From positions 9,548,501-9,612,500 of the forward strand of contig NC_134035.1 in NCBI RefSeq assembly GCF_964204645.1: a stretch of 64,000 nt of DNA, given 5' to 3'. The translations under genes were made by a program, and so were the position numbers. Shown in pieces: positions 41,760 through 53,855 of this stretch. This stretch comes from Tubulanus polymorphus (lineage: Eukaryota > Nemertea > Palaeonemertea > Tubulaniformes > Tubulanidae). Each line of letters begins with the position of its first letter. The first letter of the stretch is position 1. The notes beneath the pieces are model-generated. The model saw nothing but the letters and a program-made list of their open reading frames with translations, was not told where the DNA came from and did no database searches.

Positions 41760-43656
41760 TTAACGTATCCAATTAACATCTGTAAGTTCGGTCTCACTGG
41801 TCGCTGACATGCCACTAACCCTTCTCGTGTACATAGGGCAACACGGTGTCGCGGCTTTATAGGAATTCTCTGCCGATCGATGACTACACCTTCCGCAACA
41901 TTCTTTAAACTGCTTCGCCAGTTCGTTCCTGAATCGTGGCCCGAAATAACAATAGATGAATATATTAGCCGACGAGTTCAACAGAATGAGGAACGTACTG
42001 ACGACGTTGAAATACAGATACGGGAAGTTGGGAGGTACGTTGAAGTCGACGAATTCGGCGTAGATAAAGTTCTGAAATAGCGCTGGCATCTGACACAACA
42101 GGAAGAATATCACAACCGAAATCAGCATGATCGTCGTCGATTTATCCTGATTTTCAGTCGTGGCTCCGATTACTTTTCCGTCCTTGTTTGATTTGATGAC
42201 GGCGTGAATGAGGAGACCGTTCAGAATACACAGGGCTAATATCGGCAAGGCCAACGCGACCGGTATGTACAACCAAATGAAGTTGATATGCCGATACAGA
42301 TAATGCCGAGCGAGTTCGGTCGGAGCGAGAAGCGCTACGGTATTGTTGTATTCTTTATCGAACGAGACTTTAGTTTCGAATTCGAACCATCGCGGTATTT
42401 GGTACAGCATGCACGCGACGTACAGCCCAACGACGACCTTCCACGCCCTCGACGGTCGACACATAAACGACGCCTTGAACGGTAAACATATGTAGATGAA
42501 ACGGTCGACCGTCAACGCGACCGTCATGTATATGGAGACCAGTTGAAAGCCGAGAGACAACGGGTGGAAGTACGGAATCAAATAGTTGCTGAACTGAGTG
42601 CGGATTTGTATCATCTTCATCATATCCGGGGAAAGAGTGTCCGCTTTCATGAATGCCATAGTCACCAACGTTAACAAATCAGCGACGGCAATGCCGGATA
42701 AATATACGTAAATGGATGAATCTTTCCAGCCGCGACTGAGTACCGAAAACGATAAACAGTTACCTATAACTCCGATAGTCATTACTGTATAGCCTAATAT
42801 TCCAATCATTATGAACTGAAACATGATGAACTGTTCGTATCGTTTGTAGTTCTCGATTTCGTCCGTTCCTGACTGCACGGTGGTCGACACCCCGAGCCCG
42901 GTCAGATTTCTGAAATTGCAAAAGAATATCCATAATAAAACAACACCTACAGAAAAATCATTACAGAAAAAAGCTATCGCCCAGGAAAGCTTGAGACTGC
43001 TAATGTAATCCTGAAGAATAGCTTCAACTTTTTGAGAGGAGATAATTATTCAGCGTGACGAAGGTGCCTTGTTCGTTGGTAGAAATGCCCTCTCGTTCAA
43101 CAGTTTGGTTTCTAGTTAGACTGAAAGATCAATCTTCATTTCACGGAGTAAACCTACTTACCTCAGAACACACTCAAAAGATATACACGCTGTGTTTGTA
43201 GTTTCCTTCCGATTTTGTAACAAGCGCATTAACATAATCATCTTTACAACCGACGTTCTAAACTTATTCATTACTATACGGGGCATTGTGGCTTATGTTG
43301 TGGCTTAAAAAGGTTCTTCTTTGCTTGATATAATAATGAAGTTTGAATACACCCGTCAACTCACGTAACGTGTTAGTTACTTCGTACACAGTGTCAACAA
43401 ATAGGATTTAGCCGAGCTCAAACGATTGAAAGCTGTTTCGTTCCCATAATGTTATATACGATAAGACCGTTATTAAATGGTTAAAATGGTTGTATCACAA
43501 ATGGGTATAAAAACGAAAAAGTTTGCTTTTCTAATTGGGTTTATCGCTACTACTGCAAAGGACGAAGTTACGTAATAGATACAGGAAATCCAGATAGATA
43601 ATTTTATTGTCCAGTACTTACGCTTTGATTCCGAAATTAGGATCGACGACGTCCAT
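41760..43656 (-). CDS. FMRFamide-receptor-like peptide GPCR, 394 aa, two exons
   Basis: Exon 1 (43622-43656) supplies MDVVDPNFGIK plus GC. Exon 2 (41760-42909) completes the codon after a TTTCAG acceptor, giving an unbroken 394-residue frame. N-terminal sequon NLT. TM1 has GVIGNCLS, TM2 SGIAVADLLTL, TM3 ends TVDRFIYICLPF (DRF, frequent in invertebrate FMRFamide/myosuppressin-type receptors), TM6 FFLLCQMPALFQ (no CWxP) and TM7 SSANIFIYCYF in place of NPxxY, with helix 8 FGPRFRNELAKQF and a Cys-rich start to the tail. The ligand is likely a short neuropeptide; the exact one cannot be named. AATAAA on the minus strand at 41667-41672 lies 88 bases past the stop. It sits tail-to-tail with the receptor at 39651-40658. 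Confidence 0.88.
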
Positions 43657-45042
43657 TTTCGATTTCGTAATTATTTCACGATATGTCCAACGAGATGAAA
43701 TCTTTCGCTCCTATGTTCGTAGCTTATTATAGATGAAGTTAAAATGTCTTCTAATTGGGAGATCCTTCTTTACCTATTAATCGCTCCATGTGTGTTCGAA
43801 TTCATCATGGGAAAAAATCTCCTTAAATCCGGTGTTTTTTTTCGAATCGACGACAAATTCTACGCTTATAGAATAACGATGGGTCGCGAAAATACGACCA
43901 AATTGTACGGATAATTCTCCTAATTAAATGTTCACAGCATAGTGGAAAGCGGATTAAATCAAAAAAAGATCCGGATACCGAAAACGAAGCAGCTAATAAC
44001 TAAACGTACTTCAGGCAAACAATACGCGCGCCGATTGTAGGACGTAATCGTGCATTTTTCCAATGAGTAGTTTGCATCGATTTCGGACGTTAGCACCCGA
44101 GGAATGGCGCCTATTCAGAGGAGCAGTATTGTAATGATTTGCATATCAGCGTTGTTGGCGTGGGTCTTGTTGAATCAGTGAGAGACACATCCGTTCGTTC
44201 TGTTTATACGATTGATCTTATCAATTCATATATGTATATATATAAATAATATTTTAATGTATGGTAGTTATATGATTGCCATGTGTGTGGATCGAGGGGA
44301 AAAGTTCACCAGTTTGCCAGCATCGCAGAACAGGTGCTCGCGCCCGAAGGTTTATCTAAGGGGAACGCGCGAACGTAATAGTATCATATTCTTCAGGCAG
44401 GATCCAGAGTTTTACAACGAATTTATCTAATGTGATTGTTAGAGTGCAACTGCCTTCAGTATCCACTTCCATTAAAATCGATGCTGCTCAACGCCACGTC
44501 CATTCCGAAAAATCAAAATTAGTCAAATTCATCTATCTCAGAAGCGGGCACTGCTGTTTGAAACCTGTTTGTCTCAGTATTTCGATCAATTTCTATTCAA
44601 CCTCTTGAAATAGATGAAATGACTATATATAGTTATATATATCTTTAGTCATACAACAGATGCTGGGGGTGATTATCACGACAAAAATAGAATGATTTGA
44701 ATACATATTATAAGTTATATATGCATGCCAAACAGATTTTCAGTTAATATTTCTTTATCATTGACGTCATTTGGTCATAATCCCGGTCGAATCAAGGTTT
44801 TTCACGTATTTATGGTAATTAGTTGTTTCTTTATCGGTGTGTTCCTGGCGGGTATCGGCGTTAGACACAAAATATGTAACATTAACACGAGCTTCAATCA
44901 AGAGTATTCATAGGGAATTATGTGTCACTGTTGTCATAGTTATACGTATTAACTTTTTTTCTATTTTCCACCTTCTCCTGGTGGTTATTTTCTGTGTAAC
45001 TTTATAAGAAACGAATATGATCTGATTAATTCGGAATAGTAG

Positions 45043-45112
<70 letters not shown>
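45043..45112. repeat. (TA)n microsatellite
   Basis: About 70 bases of TA. Confidence 0.95.
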
Positions 45113-45115
<3 letters not shown>

Positions 45116-45390
45116 CGGAGAAATCAAAGAGTAACACGTATTTCATTCCACTTTAAAAGGGCGTGGGTAATGTGCAACGTGTGCAAGATGAGAACTGTGA
45201 TAAACCGTACTATCGTTTGTGTTGGGTCTGTATACATATTCCCGAGTATGTCGTACATCTATAATGACTTCGAATGACGTAGCTTTTCGTAAACCAAAAA
45301 TAAAGCCATTTGTGCATTTGCAATAGTAATACGTCGTGTACGTGGAAAGATTTGCCGGATATCTACTCGGATTTCATGCACATGATTTTT

Positions 45391-45799
45391 CGACGCCGTA
45401 AAAACCGTTACAATAATGTTTATATACATTGATACCTTATACGTTATTATAAGGGTGCTGTGTGATTCGATGTGAACTACGTCATCAATATTGGCGTTTC
45501 AAAAAAAAAATTACAATGTGAATTTTGGCGTAGATTTTGTAATTAAACATATTTCATAACGTTTTGATTTTATTATTGATGAATCGTGATAACCATTTTT
45601 GAGAGGACGTGCAGTAAGACTGGTTGCCGCTCAATTCAATTCAATTATCGATATATTGAAATCCAAAATAACTTCATTGGTCCTTGATATTATACGATTT
45701 ATATTATATTATAGTATACTATTCATTGTCGACAATATTAAGCAATATATGTGTTTTCAAGGTGTCATTTAACTTTAAAGTTAATTTTTTCTTGTTACG
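45391..45799 (-). repeat. dispersed repeat family R1, copy 3 (inverted)
   Basis: Reverse-complement of the 5.8-6.3 kb copy: GACGCCGTAAAAACCGTTAC at one end, ACGTCATCAATATTGGCG in the middle and TCAATTCAATTCAATTATCG further on. Confidence 0.7.
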
Positions 45800-47075
45800 T
45801 CGTAATATCTAGTGTCAGCATCACCACAGAAATTCAATCATCATGATTTCATTTTTAACCGAGCCTTGTTCAGGTTTTAGTTTCCAGACGAAACAGACGT
45901 GACGCCAGTCTGAAAAAGTTACGTTACGCCACAAATGTACTGCTTTCTTGGTCAGCTTTTTTGAAAAAAAAAGTCACGTTCTCGTATCAAAACAGAGAAA
46001 AGAGAAGAAGTCTCGTCAATTCATTAGCAAAATATTGTATTTCGTCGACAAGATTGTTAATACAAAATATCCTGACGAGTTTTTGGCGGATCTGTTGGAA
46101 TGAAACATAGAACGTCTATTATTACATCGATTTTAATATCTCGCTTATCAATGATAGCGCATTATATTTCAACTAAACCATGAGGCCTTTTCTAATTACT
46201 TGGAGCACGGATTTTTTCAAGAAGAAAAATAGGAGGACAAGGGGATAAATGAGAATTTAAAAAAATTTTCTTTTAATAGGCGTTTCGAAATGAAAGGGAA
46301 CAAGAAAAAAATATTTTTTTTTCCGATCACTTGATCGAGTATTTCCAAACCGCTGAAGAAATACAGAAGGAAATTAAAAAAGAGTAAAAATTGTGATGTA
46401 TTTGATTCAAATGCCGGGAGAATTTTTTTTAGATTTTTTAACTTACTTCATGCAAATCATGAAATTTGAAAATTTAAGATGAACATTACGTACCTCTTAC
46501 AAGTTTACTAGATTGAAAATCAAGACGATTATAACAAAAACAATTGTTGAAAAATTGTGATGAAAACACGAAGGGGGTTAAAAAATATCATTCTCTATTT
46601 GATGATTTTTGCAGAATTCTGGGAGATGGATCCATGCTACGAGTAAAAGAAAAAAGGTACAAATCGTGTATTTAAATCACAAACCATTTTAAGGTAGCGA
46701 ATCAAGCCTCAACGAACCCGACCCGCCCACCCCCCCCCCCCCTTGTTTATTCTTTTACATCTTAGGTCATACTTAGGTTTATGGCGCGTGACATTTTTAG
46801 TAACGTAATCTATAGTCGTAAGAAGAATTAGGACAGAAATACGGCTAAATGCCTGAACAACTTTCGAGTATCTAATTCAAATAGTGGATTCGTTTTCTTT
46901 GCAGTTTCACTTCTGTTTTCTGCGAAATCGGATGTAAAAATAATAAATTGATAAATATTCACTTTTTGTATATTATTTACATTATAAAATCAACGATCGA
47001 CTAACAAACAAACAAACAAACATATCAATGTTTATGCGTGTAGAGGGTCCACATGCTTCTTTAGATGGTTTAACG

Positions 47076-50000
47076 CTAAATATACTCGACAATATCACAA
47101 ACTAGCGGGGACTGGATTTTCTCTCGAACCGGTTTACTGTTAGTGTCAAATCGCACTTGTTTTACGGGTAATCGATCCACCAATAGAATCTCGCGTTCCT
47201 CAGATGACTGCCGCGATGTATCGGGTCTCGGCGCACACGTCCTTCGGGCGGAGTTCTCCGATTTGTTGCGGTGCGGTGTGGAACACTTCCTGCCGGTCGG
47301 GACGAACTCGCGATTGACGATGATCGGTTCCGGATCTTGTCGTGGAGCTACTCTAGCGCTACCTGGATGGCGAGATTTAAGACAAAACAAACAATCGGTT
47401 AGCAGATTAGAGAGAGTTCAGATTATCGTTCACGAATAATGAAAAAATGAACTGTCAGTCAAAAACAATATTCAAATATATAAATATATATGACAGAATG
47501 AAAAGCCAATCGTACGGGCATGAAATTTTCCAACTCCACACAAACAGCGTGTAATGTGTTGAAAGTCATTAGCATCTATTCATAAACGTTGCACTTCTGG
47601 AGGTGTTGTTGTTAGTAAATTAATGCATGCAGACACGATCCTTTTAGCAAGTAGTATTAGTAGAGGGGCCTGACAAACACTAATCAAAAACGTTCGGGGA
47701 AGTGTTATGTTAGTAAGATCTTAATTGACATGAAACTGTAACTAATTACGTTTTAGCACCATGCCCCGTGCTTTAGATTATCACGAGCAACAACGATCGT
47801 GGTGTTGAGAATTGATTGGATAGCCTTAGCGCTTGGCGCTTGAAAAATCAAAGTGTTGTTTAACTCAAAAAGTGACTGTGCAGCAAGAACAGACCCGACG
47901 AGAAAAATAAGAGATTTGTTGTGGATTTTCTCGTATTGTCATGGTTTCAACACTTAGCTCTAGAAGAAAGTACCTTTTAATCCAATTTTTGCCGGCTTTC
48001 GATAGATTTGGAAGAAGCCTGACTACAAGTTAAATGTGTATGCAAATCGACAATATGACCGCAAGCACCATTGGTGTATCGGCATTTCAAACAAACATCT
48101 TTTATATGATACATATTGGGCGGATTGGTTGTGTCGAAATATCTAATGGTAAAGTCAAGACCTAGGATTAAATTAATCAAGACATGACATTTTTGCGCAC
48201 AGTATTTGTACGTTTGCGTTGGCGCTGGGGAGGGTGGGGGTGGGTGGCTGACCGAACCCGTGTGTGTAAATCTCAATCAAAAATCAGTGAGTAACAGAAA
48301 CATACCGGCGGCCAGATCACGATAATAACGATGTCGTAGGATCTGTGACGTCATCATGTTCTACAATGTGAAGAGTGTTAGTAAAACACGTGTTAGTGAC
48401 ACAAAATACAAAATCATTGACAGACAACAAGAACAACCGTTCATTCGCATGAAATAAGAAAAAAAAGATAAAAAATCTATCGAAAACGAGTATTAGTAGG
48501 TATTAGTATAAACGTTATGCGGTTAAGGAAAAATCGATATTTTGAAACACGTAAAAATCTGCTCAAAAAACAGATCAAAATTAGTAGTAAATCTACACGG
48601 AAATAATTAAGTCGTACGTTAGATAAACTATCTCTATGAGGATGACGAACAGAAAGCTCCGTTATTTCAGGAATATGCCAAATACATCATTACCGTTATC
48701 TTTGTAGGGAAACTGATGTTTCGAGATAGCGCCCGGAGACACTCAAAGATTTACAACTAACGTCATATTAAACATGATAATATATGCAAATATTTAAATA
48801 AACAGATCATGCAGTATTTACCATGCTTTTTATATGAATATTTTGTTTACAAAATGCTTATTTAGTTTTCATAGCGTCGTTTTCAAATCTGCAACTGAAA
48901 CGAACAAAAATGATAGAGAAAAAATAAAATGGACGACGCCGTGCGGCCGACTGCGCATGCTCGGGGGAGTTAAGCGCAGGGATATATGTAACAACATAAT
49001 TATGCATAAAGGTGCGAACGGTCGCGCATGCGCATGCAGAGCTATTATGATGATAAGGGAATGAATGAATGAATGAATGAATGAATGAATGAATGAATGA
49101 ATGAATGAATGAATGAATGAATGAATGAATGAATGCATGAATTAGTGAATGAATTAATTTTGTTTCAATCATTACTTGGGACGAATAATCATTGACGAAA
49201 AATTTGGACCAATGTTGCACAGACTAAGTGACTGAATCGATTAGAAAAAGACTGTTTTTCAGTTACTAGTCCAATCATCGATTTGATTTGTGATTCTTTT
49301 CCAATAGATGTTGTGAACCTAGATACATCAAATAAGCGCATAGCTTCGTTGTACACTATTCTACGGTTTAAACTTTCGGAAATTCGTTCTCCAAATTTGG
49401 TGAAAGAAAATGTAGGATTCGTGGGGCATTTTTCAAATGGAAAATCAGCGATAGAAAAAAATGTAAATAGTACATAAACGTTTCGATCAATACTCCATTA
49501 CGTATTGGAAACACATCATTAACAAACCGGAACAAATCAAACCTGGAAGACTATGCACGCTACCCGTGTCTGATTTCTCCGCGTCGGAATCGACAGGTTC
49601 AACGTGAGAATTCATTTCGGCAGCTATATGTTTCAGGCCTGGGTAAGGCGGCGGTGGTGGTAGTGGTTTGGTATTGTTTGCTATCACTTTCTGTGGTATT
49701 CTACTGAAAATAGATAGATATCGATATGCACGCGATAACGTGATATCTCACAATAGGCAGTAACGACTGAACGTATTCCCGATTAGGAATATATCAAAAA
49801 ACACTCTACCAGTCGCTTCAATCAGGTTTACATGCTATTCTGGAATAGGTAGAGCGTACGGAAGCGATAAGGGGCCTCGAGATGTCGCGTTCCAACTGGA
49901 ACGCGACATCTCGAGGCCCCTTATCGCTTCCGTACTTCCGTAAGAGCGTATTCTGGTTGATCGGAACGTTCAGGAATCGGCAGAGTCCAATCGAAACTTG

Positions 50001-53000
50001 CCTAGGAGATAATTACTAGAAAGAGTCGAAACGTTGAGATATACTGCTGGCTCAAGGAAGCATTTCGGACCCCATTTTTTCTCTTAATGCGGGGATTTTA
50101 TAACTATCGTTTCAACGCGTACATAGTATTTCATCAATAGCCAACGATAGACACGCGAACACTGCTGAACGGTGCAGGTGAATTGAAAACGACTGTTAGA
50201 CAAACACTTATAGATCACTACTTACTTGGTTTCGTTCAATGGAATATTTTCTAACACGACGTCTTCGTCCGAGTTTTCTAGATCGAAATATACCCTGCTG
50301 TACCTCTTCACGGTGTCGTTCCCGGCACCGTTCTGGTCGACAATCGGAGTAAGTACGATCGGCGAACGTTTCCTGAAATATCAAATTCACCTATACCACA
50401 TAAGAGGCCTATATTGACAGATCGAAGCTAATATTCATAGTCGAGTTAGTTCAGTTCAGTTCATGGTTAATCTTAACTTCAGAAGCTAATTAATCAAAAG
50501 CGCTCGTGGTTTGGTTTCGGCACCGATAATACATCGGTATCAATCTTCGCATTGATTATCGGTGAGTATAGACAGCTTTGCTTTGCCGACCGAACCCTCT
50601 CTCGTTAACAAATACTGGCGAAGTTCGTTCATAAATCCAGGAAATATTTGCTCATATATACAACTAGTTTACTCAAAAGCAAAGGGAATGATTTTTGTAT
50701 AGATTTGATCTGGTATAAAACTTGTGAAATTATTAAGTATAAATCTAATCATTAATATTTACTCATGTGATACAAGAGCTAACCACATCAAACTTTAGAC
50801 GTTTTACATACAAACTCGGGCAGGGCAAGGTTAGGATTTCGTTGTTCGTCGATTAGTGCTCAGGTATTAATCGAACGCGCCATAGTTCGATATTAAACTC
50901 GTTTCGCAGTGGCGGCCAGTTTGGTCTGAACTAGGTCTGAACTATACAGCGTCCGTGCTCATCCAGTGGTCGACTATTTTCGGACTATAGTTTCGACTAA
51001 CCGACATTCGGTTTCACTCAGTTCGCAAATAGTCGACTAACTCCGATAACCGAAGTTCGCCCGGGGAAGCTTACTTCGTTGTGGGTACTACCGACAAATT
51101 TCTTACCCAATTTCAGACATTTCTATGGTATCCGTGTTACGAGTATCGATACTTTCAGTTCGTTCTCTGATGTACAGTTTAGAAGAGCCCGTGTTATCCG
51201 CCGTCCACAAATGCGTCACGCTAGTCGACGAGTAAACTGAATCTGTGTCATCGGTGTAGCCTGTCGGTGATAAGAAATAGGTCCTAGATTTATCATTACC
51301 GAGTCCCTCGGTGGATTCACAAATTGGAGCGGCTATCGCCTGCAACCAGACCCGCATTGACATCTTTACTGCGGGGTTATAATGCGTATAACGAGATTGA
51401 AACAGAAAACTGGTCCCACATCGATATAAAACAAGTAATTCTTATGTACGTTCGGTGCTTTGAATTAGAAGAATTTGAAATATACGTCGACGGACTCGAA
51501 TCCCGTGTGTCAGATCTTATAATTTGACGCAGCAAGAAACGATGTCTTCGAGCGGTATTTATTTCCGATAGACTTAATAATCTCGTACGTAAGTAAATCA
51601 ATCGTTTAAATGTCTCGATATATTTACCTGGGGCGTATCTATAATTGTTGTATGGGGAATTATTCAATCTGAGGGAAGCGACAGTCTTGTGGACGGGAGA
51701 AGAGATGCCGTCTGGAATGGTTTCATCGGGCGGCACATCACCGACTTGTACCAACAGTTCTTCCAGCTCGCGCTCCTTCTAAATAAATCAAACATATTTG
51801 AGTTGATAATAATTATTGTTATTAAGTTTATTTCTTTACTCAAAAGTATTTTACTAAAACTACATTTTGTTAATCCAAATTCAGAGACTATTGGCAAAAC
51901 CATTGGAAAGGGTACGGTACCTGAAGGAAATACGATATTTTGATATAACGAATCTCAAAATCTCGATCAAATAATTCATACAACGTTTCGTTTGTATGGA
52001 ATATACCGTGGCGGATCTAAGCTATGTTCAACTGTATTTCAGAATGCAGTCAGAAAAATGCGACTAACATATTTTGTAGAAGTGCCTAATCTGCCAGAGG
52101 TCCAGAATGCCTTAGATGCTAGGAAAAAGAGTCTTTCTTTTAAATTTTCAAACCCCCCTCTTGATGTGCTTCTACCGTCGGCAAGTTGCCAGAACATTGA
52201 GCAATCTAGGAATAAAGCCAAATCCACCCCGACGTGGCACTTACATCTGCCAGTATTTTTGCTAGCTGCATATTTTCCTCCGAAACGCGTTTGATCTTTT
52301 GACCGATGTCGTTACTGTGGTTGCTATCTCGTTTACTGATTTTCTTTAATGTGGCTCGGATTCTGCGTTCTTCACCTTTTGGATCTTTTCGCAATTGGAT
52401 TAACTGAAACAAAAACAAATTGGACGGCAAAAATAAATCCATCAATTTTCTTCGCAGAAACACGCACATTCGCTTGTTATTCATTGATTACATTTCTTTT
52501 TTCAGAACACGGGGGATATTTTTGTAGAAGTATATTGTATATCGAAGTTCACATCTGAATAAATTCAACACGACTGCGCCTTTTAGTGAGGCCCTGTGTA
52601 ACTAGAATTTTTCGATACAAAAGCAGCGCTATTGCGATTGTTGTTAAACTACACCATGATAATCCTTTGTTATGGAACAAGGGAATTATGTAGGATTTCT
52701 AACTGCATTTCGATGAATTTTAGTAATCAACTGTATAAGCTAACATTGCTTTTAAGAATGCTATACATAGACCCCTACACGTGTTCAAAAAACTTAATGA
52801 GACGTTCGTCGCCTGTTTTTTGAAGATATAACGATGGACCCCTCCTTAGCTTACACCGCAATTAAGTACTACTTCAACAAAGCTTTTATCTCGATTCTTA
52901 TATTCTCATGGAAATCCATCATTTGATCTGTAAACTTTGATCTTACTCTGACTTCCACGTTTAGTTGGCATCAAAAAAAAAATCCAACGAAACCATATGC

Positions 53001-53822
53001 GGCGCGATATGGTCTTGCCAGAAACTAACCTTTGGTACAAAGACTAGACACAGTGTGATGGTCGTACAAAATATGATGAAAAGGCTGATTATAATGAATG
53101 CTGCGTTTAACTGGTCTTTGATGATGAAGGAAATGGCTGCTCCGCTGACACACATGATAACTACGTTATATACGCTCATCCCTATGTATTTGCTGTCGTT
53201 TAACGCTGGTATGCTGACCTGGCGAGTTTCCCAGGCCAGGAAACACCCGAATATCTGTAAAGTGTTAAAAGTGAAGAGATTACAAATTGCTTTTGCGTTC
53301 ATTGACACTTTGATTTCATAGCATTATGTTTACAGTCACTAATCTACCTACATTTTTTAGATATTGATATTGATATTGTATGACAAAACACAATTATAAG
53401 TAGACACGAATTCCAATACTTATATGGCGGTTACACGATAATATGCATATATCGTATAATGTCTTTAATTGCATTCCATCACTGATATTTTACTAATACT
53501 TTATTGACCCTCAAGGAGCAAATTTCTGTCCAAATGCTTTAGTTAGAAAGTTGCAACTAGTTTTGTCATTGCACCTGAGTTAAATGAAAGTAAATTGATA
53601 GATTTACGCATTGATGGGTATACTCGGTGTAGTACTTTGGGATATAGTTGCCCTTTTTTCAAGTGTAAGCGCTCGCTCTGAAATCTGAGTATCAACATAC
53701 CAACAACAAGCCTTTATATGCATAGATAATTCCCATCCATATTGTCATGTATTCGCTAAAACAATACTCAAACAATGGAATAATAGCCACCTCGCTGTTT
53801 GGAAGCATCTGTAATTGAAGAA

Positions 53823-53855
<33 letters not shown>

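Larger units (their letters stand above)
43700..47070. other. intergenic interval without recognised genes
   Basis: Between the start of the peptide GPCR and the stop of the GABA-B gene I see only repeats, AT-rich sequence and ORFs under 75 codons. The hydrophobic 62-codon frame at 44725-44913 has no family signature. A C homopolymer lies at 46730-46742. The minus-strand AATAAA at 46746-46751 could serve the GABA-B gene, about 325 bases past its stop. Confidence 0.5.

Noticed and set aside
49060-49140. CRISPR-like regular array
   Set aside because: It is a plain AATG microsatellite without spacers, in a eukaryotic intron.
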